From Psychromarinibacter sediminicola (GTDB lineage Bacteria > Pseudomonadota > Alphaproteobacteria > Rhodobacterales > Rhodobacteraceae), in NCBI RefSeq assembly GCF_029168335.1, contig NZ_JARGYC010000033.1, positions 1 through 49,392 on the forward strand: a stretch of 49,392 nt of DNA. Direction: 5' to 3'. A program made the position numbers and the translations under genes. Below the pieces are notes generated by a model, which searched no databases, was not told where the DNA came from, and worked only from the letters and a program-made list of their open reading frames with translations. Below, in pieces: positions 1 through 8,734 of this stretch. Within the stretch, counting starts at the first letter, position 1, and every line of letters starts with the position of its first letter.

Positions 1-24
1 AGAACGATCCCCCGGGATCGTTCT
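1..24 (-). terminator. Perfect hairpin downstream of the VOC gene
   Basis: Bases 1-11 and 14-24 are perfect reverse complements around a two-base centre (or 10-bp arms with a CCCG loop). The hairpin lies 10 bases beyond the stop codon of the leftward VOC gene, where an intrinsic terminator is expected. The T-tract that would prove it lies off the window edge, so the call rests on position and symmetry. Confidence 0.6.
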
Positions 25-34
25 GACGACAGGG

Positions 35-619
35 TCAGGTGGAAACGGCGACGCCGTCGATCCGGGACGACTGCTCGATCATACGCCGCTGAGCTTCGTC
101 GAACTCGCGGCGGAACGCGACGAAGTCGAATGCTTCGAGGTCGATCTCGGTAATCGGGGGATAGACCCGCGGCAGGCCGTCCCAGCCGATCTGGTCGATG
201 CCCCAATAGAATTCGAGGAGGTTTCCGTCCATATCCTTGGCATAGAAGCGGGGATGGTTGCCCGGGCCGCCGACACGGCAGTTGACGATCGTCACCCCGG
301 CATCCCGAACCTGACGGTACTTCGACAGAAGATCCTCGGGCGAGGCGAATTCGAAGGCGATGTGATGGAGGCCGAGACGGTGTTTGGAGGCTTTGGTGAG
401 ATCGGGATCGGTCAGCTGGAAGATCGAGATCGCATGGTGCGTCGCGTCGCACCGAACGAACGCACCTGCGCGTACCGCGACGCCATGCCCGACGGTCTCT
501 TCGTAGGTGAACCGTTCGGTGAGGCGAAGCCCGAGTTGTTCGGTGTAGAACGCCACGCCAGCATCGATGTCCTCAACGGCGATCCCAACGTGGCCCAGCT
601 TGACGGGACGGGCTTGCAT
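35..619 (-). CDS. VOC-family extradiol-dioxygenase-like protein
   Basis: The 194-residue protein belongs to the vicinal oxygen chelate superfamily (glyoxalase, extradiol dioxygenase, bleomycin-resistance fold). It has two beta-alpha-beta-beta-beta modules. The likely metal ligands are visible: His10 in LGHVGIAV, His86 in LHHIAF and Glu136 in NLLEFYWG, the 2-His-1-carboxylate pattern of type I extradiol dioxygenases. The length fits a single-domain enzyme with a C-terminal tail (residues 145-194) unlike the core. AGGAGG lies seven bases before the ATG. It is divergent from an IclR regulator, and a three-half-site box sits 14 bases upstream, so repression by that regulator is likely. The substrate is unknown; ring cleavage of a catechol-like compound is an inference from family and neighbour, and a lyase or isomerase role is also possible. 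Confidence 0.85.
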   Translation of the reverse strand: MQARPVKLGHVGIAVEDIDAGVAFYTEQLGLRLTERFTYEETVGHGVAVRAGAFVRCDATHHAISIFQLTDPDLTKASKHRLGLHHIAFEFASPEDLLSKYRQVRDAGVTIVNCRVGGPGNHPRFYAKDMDGNLLEFYWGIDQIGWDGLPRVYPPITEIDLEAFDFVAFRREFDEAQRRMIEQSSRIDGVAVST

Positions 620-632
620 ATACGTTCCTCCT

Positions 633-659
633 GTTCTGTAAACGAACTATAGTGTTCGA
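633..659. promoter_or_regulatory. Candidate IclR operator, copy 1 (VOC/iclR divergent promoter)
   Basis: The layout is GTTC-N7-GAAC-N6-GTTCGA. The N6 spacer lies within ACTATAGT, a palindrome that offers a TATAGT-like -10 element on both strands, so binding would cover both divergent promoters. The same layout and spacing recur at 3825-3851. Three half-sites (a palindrome plus an extra repeat) are the known design of operators of PcaU and PobR, IclR-family regulators of aromatic catabolism. Binding by the adjacent IclR protein is inferred. Confidence 0.55.
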
Positions 660-776
660 ATAGTGGACTAAACGGCAGGTCGCCGCGAGTCAACCCTCGG
701 ACGTCCGATCCGGAAAAGAGAGCGCTGGACATGGATCGGTGCGTCATGCAGGCCAACAAAAACTGGAGATACGGAA

Positions 777-1505
777 ATGGCTGAGATTTCTTCGACAGGC
801 GATCAGATGCTGCAACTTCTGGAGTTGGTTGCATTCGAAGGTCCCAGGACAACTGCCGAGCTTGCCGCGGTTGCCGGCATCAACCGAACGGTTGCGCATC
901 GCCTTCTCAACACCTTGCACGAGAGGGGCTATGTCAGTCGGGACGGCAAGGCCTTCAACCTCGGCCCGATCCTCAGCCAGATGGCCGGCTCGGAGAAAAC
1001 GAACTATGTCCCGCGGCTCGCCCGACCGGTACTTGATGAGCTTGCCAACGACATTGGCGAATGCGTGGTGATGCATCACATGGACGGGGAAGAGGCCGTC
1101 GTAATCGAACAGGCGACGAGCGACGCCGAGATCGTCCGTGTCCAACATAGGGTCGGGGCCAGGCATTCGCTTTGGGTCGGGGCCAGCGGGTTGGCAATTC
1201 TCGCCTGGCAAGACGATCAGACGCTGAAAAGACTGCTGGCCAAGCAGAAAAACCCAGGCGAAATGCGTAGCCGGCTTTCGAGTATTGTCGAGAAAGGCTA
1301 CGCAATAACGAAAAACGAGCTGCAGTTGGGCGTTGCCGGGGCCGCAGTCCCTATCATAGAGCCGGGCAAATCCGTGCGCTACAGTCTCGCGATCCTGGTG
1401 CCGGAGCAGCGGTGGGAACGTCTGCCCGACAACATCAACAGGTTGATCGCGGCGAAGAAGACGATCGAGAAGCTGATCACGGAGGATTGTGTTCCGGCCA
1501 AGTAA
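777..1505 (+). CDS. IclR-family transcriptional regulator
   Basis: This 242-residue protein has the IclR layout: an N-terminal winged helix-turn-helix (about residues 8-68, with INRTVAHRLLNTLHERGYV as recognition region and wing) followed by the GAF-like effector domain (about 80-240). It starts 157 bases from the divergent VOC gene; GGAG lies just upstream of the ATG. IclR proteins usually repress or activate an adjacent catabolic gene and themselves, binding a small aromatic or carboxylic effector. The shared half-site box between it and VOC, and the second box near 3.84 kb, suggest control of VOC, itself and the LuxR-RibBX genes. The effector cannot be told from sequence. Confidence 0.93.
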   Translation: MAEISSTGDQMLQLLELVAFEGPRTTAELAAVAGINRTVAHRLLNTLHERGYVSRDGKAFNLGPILSQMAGSEKTNYVPRLARPVLDELANDIGECVVMHHMDGEEAVVIEQATSDAEIVRVQHRVGARHSLWVGASGLAILAWQDDQTLKRLLAKQKNPGEMRSRLSSIVEKGYAITKNELQLGVAGAAVPIIEPGKSVRYSLAILVPEQRWERLPDNINRLIAAKKTIEKLITEDCVPAK

Positions 1506-1559
1506 AGCCGGCGAGACCCGAACCATCCCCGACCGGATGGCTTGGCCCGTTCACTCTCG

Positions 1560-2702
1560 TCACGTCGCGTTGATCCTTCGGATCTCGACGATTTCCAGTC
1601 CGAACGCATCCATGCCCAGATACGTATTCTCGGCATGGTCGGACAGAAGGATCATTTTCTCGACGCCGAGCGACGACAGTATCTGGCTGCCCAAACCGAT
1701 GTCCCGCAAGACCCGACGCTCCCCCGCGTCGTCCGGCTTCAGGAACGAGGACGGGGTTTGATCGAAGAGGCAGACAATTCCCCTGTCTTCTTCCGCGATC
1801 ACCCGCATGGACCCATGAAGGGCCGCATTCTCCCCGACGCCCAGGACGTCCGAAAGCAGGTTCACCGCATGCGTTCGCACCAGGATCGGCTCGGGCCCCG
1901 ACGGATCGCCCTTTGTCAGAACGACATGCTCTGCGCCCTTTACGGAGTCCTTGAATATTCTCAACGTCCACTCGCCGCCAATCCGCGACTGGACGGTCTG
2001 CTGCGAGGCTTCCTCGACCAGGCTGTCGTGTCGATGCCTGTAGGCGATCAGGTCGGAAATAGTCCCGATCTTCAGCCCATGGGTGTCTGCGAACTCGATC
2101 AGCTCAGGCAGCCGCGCCATGGTGCCGTCCGGGTTCATGATCTCGCAGATCACCCCTGCCGGCTGCAGGCCGGCCAGCCGACTGACATCGACCGCAGCTT
2201 CGGTATGTCCGGCCCGGACCAGAACGCCCCCCCGCCGCGAGCGCAAGGGAAACACATGGCCGGGGCTGCACAGGTCGGAGGACGAGCTGGCAGGGTCGAT
2301 CGCGACGGCGATGGTTCGTGCCCGATCGCTTGCCGAGATCCCGGTCGTGATACCGTCGCGCGCCTCGATGGAGACGCTGAAGGCCGTTTCCTTTCTTGCC
2401 GTGTTGGTCGAAACCATCTGCGGGATGGCCAGCTGATCCAGTCGTTCCCCCGTGAGGGCAAGACAGATGAGTCCCTTGCCGTAGGTGGCCATGAAGTTGA
2501 TCGCCTCGGGCGACGCCATCTGGGCCGGAATGACAAGATCGCCTTCGTTCTCGCGGTCTTCGTGATCGACGAGAATGAACATCTTCCCTTCGCGAGCATC
2601 CGAAATGATATCCTCGATATCCGCAATTGAATCCGAGAGGGATTTCTCGACGGAACCGGCTTCGGCGTACTCGTGATAATCGGTCGGTTGGGGTGTCGGC
2701 AT
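1560..2702 (-). CDS. ribB: RibBX-type 3,4-dihydroxy-2-butanone 4-phosphate synthase with degenerate GTP cyclohydrolase II domain
   Basis: The N-terminal domain (about residues 22-225) is a complete DHBP synthase, which makes the four-carbon unit of riboflavin from ribulose 5-phosphate. DHEDRENEGD (46-55), SPGHVFPL and RAGHTEAAVD (163-172) supply the acidic and histidine active-site residues. The C-terminal half (about 235-380) has the length and spacing of RibA, but the zinc cysteines (C-x10-C-x-C) and catalytic arginine region are absent: RTHAVNLLSDVLGVG stands where RVHSECLTGD is expected. It should not act as a cyclohydrolase. This matches the RibBX variant known in Proteobacteria, whose second domain has no assigned role. 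It lies 121 bases after a LuxR-type gene, outside any riboflavin operon, so it may be a dedicated extra copy supplying flavin. Confidence 0.9.
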   Translation of the reverse strand: MPTPQPTDYHEYAEAGSVEKSLSDSIADIEDIISDAREGKMFILVDHEDRENEGDLVIPAQMASPEAINFMATYGKGLICLALTGERLDQLAIPQMVSTNTARKETAFSVSIEARDGITTGISASDRARTIAVAIDPASSSSDLCSPGHVFPLRSRRGGVLVRAGHTEAAVDVSRLAGLQPAGVICEIMNPDGTMARLPELIEFADTHGLKIGTISDLIAYRHRHDSLVEEASQQTVQSRIGGEWTLRIFKDSVKGAEHVVLTKGDPSGPEPILVRTHAVNLLSDVLGVGENAALHGSMRVIAEEDRGIVCLFDQTPSSFLKPDDAGERRVLRDIGLGSQILSSLGVEKMILLSDHAENTYLGMDAFGLEIVEIRRINAT

Positions 2703-2823
2703 ACTTGTCTTCTATTGGCGGTGTGATTTCGGGTTGGCACCGACGCGATGGGCGCCCCTGGCGGACCCTCGGTCAGGTCCACGGCTCATGCGTTGCCTGT
2801 TTTCTGGCCTTCCGCGACGGGGC

Positions 2824-3630
2824 TCACCAGCGCGCTTGCGCCCGATAGAGCATTCTGAGCAACTCATTCTGTGTCGAGATGTTCAGTCTCGAATAGGCCC
2901 GCTTCCGGAAGGTCAGCACCGTGTTGATGCTGATGTCGAGCGTCAGGGCAATCGCTTCGGAGCTCAGCCCGATCGCAATCAGGCCGCAGACGGTTCTTTC
3001 CCGCGCGGTCAGCTCGGGATAGTGGTGCCTCAGGATATCTTCGAATATCTCGTTCTCGCTCTTCTCCGGATGCGTGTCCTTTGTGATTTCGACGTGCTTT
3101 ACGATTAGCGCCATTATTGTCTGAATATGATTAAAGAAGCTCAGAACGGCGTTCTCGTCAAACTTCCCGCGGCCGTCGTTCTTGTGAAAGCTGAGCTTGA
3201 ATGGATCGCCGTTGAGGTTCGAAATGAAGGATAGCCGTTGGAGGACGTGCGGCTCCAGAAAGCAGTCTTCGACAAAGTCCGTATTCTCGATATCTTCCTT
3301 TGATACGATGACAGCAAAGCTGCCTTCATTCTTGTTCGACTCCGTCAGGAAGAAATTGGACGGGTCGTTTTGCCAATGCATTTCCTCATAGCGCGTCGCC
3401 GCTTGACGCACTTGTTCTTCTCTGTTGTCGGCAAACAGGCCCACGGTCGTTGGGGCCTGCGCTTGTTCGAAGGTGAAGGCTGTTATTTGAGAGCAGTGCA
3501 GGTGGGACCATACGATATTCTTCAGACTTTCATCGAATCGTTTTGTCCCGACATCGTTTACAAGGTCTGCAACCTCATGAGAAATCTTGTGCGATCCGTT
3601 ATTCAGGGTATCCTGATTCACGACCAGCAT
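2824..3630 (-). CDS. LuxR-type helix-turn-helix transcriptional regulator
   Basis: The 268-residue protein ends in a LuxR/FixJ-type DNA-binding domain (about residues 205-265): LTARERTVCGLIAIGLSS followed by ALTLDISINTVLTFRKRAYSRL. The N-terminal 190 residues show no receiver aspartate and no autoinducer-domain signature I can name, so the input signal is unknown. AGGAGG lies seven bases before the ATG. The coding sequence is clearly AT-richer than the flanking regions (about half G+C in lines sampled by eye), suggesting recent acquisition. It is followed by the RibBX gene in the same direction and preceded by a leader of about 200 bases with a possible three-way junction and an IclR-like box. 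Confidence 0.85.
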   Translation of the reverse strand: MLVVNQDTLNNGSHKISHEVADLVNDVGTKRFDESLKNIVWSHLHCSQITAFTFEQAQAPTTVGLFADNREEQVRQAATRYEEMHWQNDPSNFFLTESNKNEGSFAVIVSKEDIENTDFVEDCFLEPHVLQRLSFISNLNGDPFKLSFHKNDGRGKFDENAVLSFFNHIQTIMALIVKHVEITKDTHPEKSENEIFEDILRHHYPELTARERTVCGLIAIGLSSEAIALTLDISINTVLTFRKRAYSRLNISTQNELLRMLYRAQARW

Positions 3631-3652
3631 TGTATCACCTCCTCCTGATGTC

Positions 3653-3710
3653 GACTCAATCGAGAAGCCGCTGTTCTCCTATAGACGGGGGCCTCCGCGT
3701 CGCTTGAGTC
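3653..3710 (-). promoter_or_regulatory. Possible structured 5' leader (three-way junction) of the LuxR gene
   Basis: Read on the minus strand, GACTCAA and TTGAGTC at the two ends form a 7-bp closing stem. Inside are two side-by-side hairpins: GACG...CGTC, and GAGAA-CAGCGGC-TTCTC. The outer stem ends about seven bases before the AGGAGG ribosome site of the LuxR gene, so folding could affect translation. I do not recognise it as a known riboswitch; it lacks the FMN-element core. It overlaps the end of a small reading frame, so coding constraint is an alternative explanation. Confidence 0.3.
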
Positions 3711-3808
3711 GTGAGGTTGCACGTAGTTATTTCTTCCCGTTCGTTTTCGCTCAGATGGATTATTTGGGCAGCTAGGCCTTTACTGTGCTTCTTCTCCATC
3801 GAAGCCAT
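3656..3808 (-). CDS. Possible small protein upstream of the LuxR gene
   Basis: This 50-codon frame begins MASMEKKHSKGL and contains IIHLSENEREEI, a charged stretch unlike the arginine-rich shadow frames elsewhere. It would lie at the start of a transcript from the promoter at about 3.83 kb. No good ribosome site precedes it. The LSENERE stretch faintly recalls the N-terminus of IS630-type transposases, but 50 residues are too few to claim a remnant. It may be a leader peptide, a transposase scrap or not coding. Confidence 0.22.
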   Translation of the reverse strand: MASMEKKHSKGLAAQIIHLSENEREEITTCNLTTQATRRPPSIGEQRLLD

Positions 3809-3824
3809 GCATGTCCGGAATTGG

Positions 3825-3851
3825 GTTCGAATATAGAACACTAATGTTCGA
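3825..3851. promoter_or_regulatory. Candidate IclR operator, copy 2
   Basis: GTTC-N7-GAAC-N6-GTTCGA, the same layout and spacing as the box at 633-659. The reverse complement of the copy 1 core and this core agree at 13 of 15 positions (GAACACTA..GTTCG). A TATATT-like -10 on the minus strand overlaps it, so the likely target is the leftward LuxR-RibBX transcript. It also marks the edge of the AT-richer block. Confidence 0.5.
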
Positions 3852-4297
3852 TGTCAAGGTCGTTCCGGATCGGTCGGCTTTCGGGGCTTGCCGGGGGCTG
3901 GTCGGTGCCGTCGTGGTGTACCGTCGGCCAGGGGGAGCATGAGCGATTCCTTGTGCTTGAACGGTAGCGAGCGGTCGCGGGTGCCTTCACGCGCGAGGTG
4001 CAGCATCGTCCGCGGATTCGATATCCGCTCGTCGCCAAACATGAAAAACGATCGTCGCATGTCAGGATACAGACACGTCGACCGATCCGAAAGGAATCTG
4101 ATTGCGGGCGTGACGGCCAGGGACGGGGCGCCACCGCCGTCGCGCACGCCCTCGGCGGTCGGGCGCTCGGCGCTCCGGTGACCGGGCGCCTGCAGGAAGA
4201 GCGGCATCTATGAGAGGGTCGAGGGACGGGCAGGGGGCAGACATCCCGCCCGTTGGGCAGCGGGGTCGCGCCTGGCGCCCTCGTGCAATTGGCGCTT
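3852..4297. other. Stretch without a recognisable gene
   Basis: There are 446 bases between the IclR-like box and the end of the uronate dehydrogenase gene. A 117-codon leftward frame (3854-4207) has GC-rich third positions in its first third, but its product (MPLFLQAPGHRSAERP...) resembles no family I know and has no ribosome site. It may be the remains of a gene cut at the boundary of the AT-richer block. I see no inverted-repeat ends, tRNA or attachment-site repeat. Confidence 0.4.
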
Positions 4298-5098
4298 CTA
4301 CGCCTCGTGAATGCCGTCGCGGCAGAAGGCGCCGCCCTGGTACATCGCGTTCACGTCGTCCGCGGGCGGCGGGTCCATCTCGGCGTCGATCCTGGCGCGG
4401 AACGCCTCGGCATTGTCCTGGGGGCGCCAGCCGAGATAGGCGACCTCGCGGTTGTCCCACCACGCCGCGTCGTTGTCCGAGGCGCCGTAGACGATCGGGC
4501 AGCCGAGGCGCGGAACCGCGAAGACACGCTCGATCAGGCGCACGAAATCGTCATAGCTCATCCAGGTCGACAGCATCCGGTGATTTCTGGGTTCGGGAAA
4601 AGAAGAGCCGACGCGGACGCAGGCGGTCTCGATCCCGAACTTGTCGAAATACATCCGCGCCAGCGCCTCGCCGAAGACCTTCGAGACACCGTAGAACCCG
4701 TCCGGCCGGGTCGGCGAATGGGCGTCGAGCCGATCGGTCTGGGGGTGAAACCCGATGGCGTGGTTGGAACTGGCGTAGACGATCCGCGGCGTCACAGGGG
4801 ATTTGCGCGCGGCTTCGTAGAGGTTGACCATGCCGTCGATATTGGCGTTGCGGATCGTCTCCCACGGCGCCTCGACCGATTGTCCGCCCAGGTGGACGAT
4901 GCCGTCGCAGCCGTCCACCATCGCCGCGACGGCCGCCTTGTCGCCAAGGTCGCAATGGACGATCTCCTCGGTCGCTCCGGCTTCGCCCAACCCGTCGCGG
5001 TCGGCCAGGCGGACGGTCCTGGCCAGGTGGCCGAGCCGGTCGCGGCAGACCGTGCCGAGGCCGCCCCCCGCGCCGGTGATCAAGAGCTTGTTCAGCAT
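4298..5098 (-). CDS. udh: Uronate dehydrogenase (NAD-dependent)
   Basis: This 266-residue extended-SDR enzyme oxidises D-glucuronate or D-galacturonate to the aldarolactone. The Rossmann motif is ITGAGGGLG (7-15); the catalytic triad is Ser111 (YASSNHAIGFHPQ), Tyr136 and Lys140 (YGVSK). Several blocks match what I remember of Agrobacterium tumefaciens Udh, including HLGGQSVE, ARMYFDKFGIETACVR, MLSTW and DNDAAWWDN, and the catalytic tyrosine falls at the same number. The ATG at 5098 is chosen over the longer frame because GGAGAGAG precedes it and the Rossmann motif follows at once. It is the last gene of the operon, 64 bases after the second ABC ATPase, linking the importer to acid-sugar oxidation. 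Confidence 0.88.
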   Translation of the reverse strand: MLNKLLITGAGGGLGTVCRDRLGHLARTVRLADRDGLGEAGATEEIVHCDLGDKAAVAAMVDGCDGIVHLGGQSVEAPWETIRNANIDGMVNLYEAARKSPVTPRIVYASSNHAIGFHPQTDRLDAHSPTRPDGFYGVSKVFGEALARMYFDKFGIETACVRVGSSFPEPRNHRMLSTWMSYDDFVRLIERVFAVPRLGCPIVYGASDNDAAWWDNREVAYLGWRPQDNAEAFRARIDAEMDPPPADDVNAMYQGGAFCRDGIHEA

Positions 5099-5162
5099 GT
5101 CTCTCTCCGTGTTCTGTCGTTGGCCGCGTGGCGCCGCGGCAGGAGCCGCCGGTATCCGGCCC

Positions 5163-5905
<743 letters not shown>

Positions 5906-5909
<4 letters not shown>

Positions 5910-6748
5910 GTCGTCGCTCCCGTCTGTGCCCAGCTTGCGTCGCGTTCCAGCACCGGCAGGGCCGACCGGTCGCCGCCGATGCGCGGCTGCGCCGCGAGCA
6001 GGCCGCGGGTGTAGGGATGGGTCGCATGGTCCAGATCGGCCGCGTCCAGCGTCTCGACGACCTGGCCCGCGTACATGATCAGCACCCGGTCGCAGAAGTT
6101 GCGCACCAGGTTGAGGTCGTGGCTGATCATGATCAGCCCGATACCGTGATCGCGGACCAGCGCGTCGAGGATGTTCAGCACCTGCAGCCGGACGGTGACG
6201 TCCAGCGCCGAGGTCGGTTCGTCCGCGATGACGAGATCGGGGTCGGTCAGCAGCATCATCGCGATCATGATGCGCTGCCCCATGCCGCCCGACACCTCGT
6301 GCGGATACAGCATGTAGACCCGCTCCGGATCGCGGATCTGCACCGCCGCCAGCATCTCGACCGCCTTGGCCTTCGCCTCGGCCTTGGACGCCCTGACATG
6401 GGTGCGGTAGGCCTCGGCGATCTGGTGCCCGCAGCGCTGGATCGGGTTCAGCGAGAACTTCGGATCCTGCAGGATCATCGACATGCGGCGCCCGCGCAGC
6501 TTGAGCATCCGGCGCTCGGGGGCGTTCAGCAGGTCGACCTCTTCGAACTGCATGCGCTCGGCGGTGATTTCGGCCGTAGGCAGTAGCTTCAGAAGCGCCC
6601 GGCCCACGGTCGACTTGCCGGAGCCGCTTTCGCCCACGATCCCCAGTCGCTCGCGGCCCAGGGTGAACGAGACGCCGCGCACGGCGGGGTCGGGCGTGCC
6701 CCGGTAACGGACGGAGAGGTTTCGGATGTCGAGGATCGGATCGGTCAT
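5906..6748 (-). CDS. ABC importer ATPase, OppD/DppD type
   Basis: The 280-residue ATPase has Walker A GESGSGKS (39-46), signature VSGGMGQR (152-159) and Walker B LVIADEP, with the HPYTRGLL C-terminal motif typical of DppD/OppD. The true start is the ATG at 6748; a longer open frame running to 7660 is the shadow of the permease gene. The start lies five bases after the permease stop codon. The VSGG signature, with V in place of L, is common in this subfamily and should be functional. Confidence 0.92.
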
Positions 6749-6753
6749 CGCCG

Positions 6754-7638
6754 CTACCTCTTGTTCATCTGCTTGGGGTCGAGCGCGTCGCGCAAGCCAT
6801 CGCCCAGGAGGTTGAAGGCCAGGCTGACCGCCAGGATCGCCAGCCCCGGGAAGGTCACGAGCCACCAGTGGTCGATCATGTAGCGCCGGCCGGTGGCGAT
6901 CATCGCGCCCCATTCGGGAAGCGGCGGCTGCGCGCCGAGGCCGAGAAAGCCCAGACCCGCGGCGGTCAGGATCACCGTGGCCATGTTCAGCGTCAGGCGG
7001 ATCATCACCGAGGGCAGGCACATCGGCATGATGGACTTCCAGATGATCCGCGTGGCGCTCGCGCCCTGCAGGCGGGCGGCCGAGATATAGTCGGCGGCGC
7101 GGAAGGTCAGCGTCTCGGCACGGGCCAGCCGGGCGATGGGCGGCCAGGCGGTCAGCGAGATGGCGATGATCGCGTTGTTCAGGCTCGGACCCAGCGCGGC
7201 GACGAAGGCCAGCGACAGGATCAGCGACGGAAAGGACAGGAAGATGTCGGTGATCCGCATCAGAACCGTGTCCCACCAGCCGCCGAAATAGCCCGAGACG
7301 GTGCCGACCAGCAGGCCGATGGGCCCTACGACGATCGTCACCAGGAAGATGATCGTCAGGGTGATGCGCGAGCCATAGACCAGCCGGCTGTAAATGTCCC
7401 GGCCCAGCTCGTCCGTGCCGAAGAGATGGCCGTTCCCGGGCCGTTGCAGGGTGTTCTGCAGGTCCTGCACATAGGGATCGTGCGTGGCCAGGAGCGGCGC
7501 GAAGATCGCCGTCAGGATCAGGATCGCCAGCACCACGAGGCCGAAGGCCGAGGTGGGCGAGCGCATCAGGAAGGCCAGGATGTTGCGCAGCGCGATCAGC
7601 GATTGCGGCATGCGGCGGGGCTGCGTGGCGGCGGTCAT
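6754..7638 (-). CDS. ABC importer permease, DppC/OppC type
   Basis: The 294-residue inner-membrane subunit has an N-terminal membrane span (about residues 33-53), the extracytoplasmic loop motif HLFGTDELGRDIYSR that marks DppC/OppC/NikC proteins, and five further spans. The EAA loop that contacts the ATPases is near ISAARLQGASATRIIW. It overlaps the preceding permease by four bases. It forms the membrane channel with the DppB-type partner. Confidence 0.93.
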   Translation of the reverse strand: MTAATQPRRMPQSLIALRNILAFLMRSPTSAFGLVVLAILILTAIFAPLLATHDPYVQDLQNTLQRPGNGHLFGTDELGRDIYSRLVYGSRITLTIIFLVTIVVGPIGLLVGTVSGYFGGWWDTVLMRITDIFLSFPSLILSLAFVAALGPSLNNAIIAISLTAWPPIARLARAETLTFRAADYISAARLQGASATRIIWKSIMPMCLPSVMIRLTLNMATVILTAAGLGFLGLGAQPPLPEWGAMIATGRRYMIDHWWLVTFPGLAILAVSLAFNLLGDGLRDALDPKQMNKR

Positions 7639-8663
7639 GATGCGCGGGTCCTCGGGTCAAAGACGCGATAGAGCAGGTCGGAGATCAGGTTCAGCGTGAT
7701 GAAGATCAGCCCGACGACCAGCACGCAGGTCATCACCGCGTTCATGTCGCCGATGATGAGGTTCGACGTCAGGTACTGGCCGAAGCCGGGCCAGGCGAAC
7801 ACCGTCTCGATCAGCACCGCGCCTTCGAGCAGCGAGCCGTAGGCCAGCGCGACGATGGTCACCAGCTGCACACGGATATTGCCGAAGGCGTGGCGCCAGA
7901 TCGTCTTGCGGCTGCTCAGCCCCTTGACGCGGGCGGTTGTGATATACTCCTGGTTCAGCTGATCCAGCATGAAGCTGCGCGTCATCCGCGTGATGTAGGC
8001 CGCCGAGCTGTAGCCCAGGAGCGCGGCGGGCAGGATCACGTGGTTCAGCGCGCTCCAGAACACGTCCCATTCGCCGGCCATGGCGCTGTCGATGAACAGA
8101 AATCCGGTCCGTTCGGGCACCAGGCCGATATAGAATGTCGCCATCCGGCCCGACCCGCCGACCCAGCCGAGCCCGGCATAGAAGACGAGAAGCCCGATCA
8201 TGCCGGTCCAGAAGATCGGCATCGAATGGCCCATGAGGCTGAAGACGCGGATCACGTGGTCCGGCCAGCGGTCCTTGTTCACCGCGGCCATGACGCCCAG
8301 CGGCGCGCCCAGCCCCGCGCCGATGATGATGGCGAAGGTCGCGAGTTCGATGGTCGCGGGCAGGACATGCAGGATATCGTTCAGGACGGGCTGTCCGGTC
8401 CGGATCGACACGCCGAAATCCAGCGTCGCCACGTCGCGCAGGTAGAACAGGAACTGCTGCCAGACCGGCCGGTCGAGGCCCAGCTTGCGATAGACGTTCT
8501 CATAGACGTCGCGGGTCGCGTCCTCGCCCACGATCGCCGCCACCGGGTCGACCGGCATCATGCGCCCGATGATGAATGTCATCACCAGCAGCCCGAGCAA
8601 GGTGACGGCGATCGTCGTCAGTTGCTGCAAGGCGGAACGGGCGGTCCGTCGCGACCTCCACAT
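7635..8663 (-). CDS. ABC importer permease, DppB/OppB type
   Basis: The 342-residue protein has about six membrane spans. It carries the DppB-type start (LQQLTTIAVTLLGLLVMTF), the periplasmic segment YRKLGLDRPVWQQF and the EAA loop YITTARVKGLSSRKTIWRHA. GGAGG precedes the ATG. It follows the binding-protein gene by 71 bases and is coupled to the DppC-type gene. In this setting the cargo is probably not a peptide: several peptide-type ABC systems are known to carry sugars, oligouronides or acid sugars. Confidence 0.93.
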   Translation of the reverse strand: MWRSRRTARSALQQLTTIAVTLLGLLVMTFIIGRMMPVDPVAAIVGEDATRDVYENVYRKLGLDRPVWQQFLFYLRDVATLDFGVSIRTGQPVLNDILHVLPATIELATFAIIIGAGLGAPLGVMAAVNKDRWPDHVIRVFSLMGHSMPIFWTGMIGLLVFYAGLGWVGGSGRMATFYIGLVPERTGFLFIDSAMAGEWDVFWSALNHVILPAALLGYSSAAYITRMTRSFMLDQLNQEYITTARVKGLSSRKTIWRHAFGNIRVQLVTIVALAYGSLLEGAVLIETVFAWPGFGQYLTSNLIIGDMNAVMTCVLVVGLIFITLNLISDLLYRVFDPRTRAS

Positions 8664-8734
8664 CTCGTCTGTCCTCCCCGTGTCGATCCGGGGCCGCCAC
8701 GCGGACGGCCCCGGAAGTGTTCAGGCTGCGATGA

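Noticed and set aside
2703-2823. FMN riboswitch upstream of the RibBX gene
   Set aside because: The 121-base gap is too short and lacks the conserved FMN-element core segments.
3640-3710. Hammerhead ribozyme in the LuxR leader, suggested by a CTGATG next to a three-way junction
   Set aside because: The CTGATGA and GAAA core segments are not present in the right places, on either strand.
3854-4207. 117-codon leftward frame as a gene
   Set aside because: No ribosome site, no recognisable family, and mixed codon usage. It is described only as part of the gene-free stretch.
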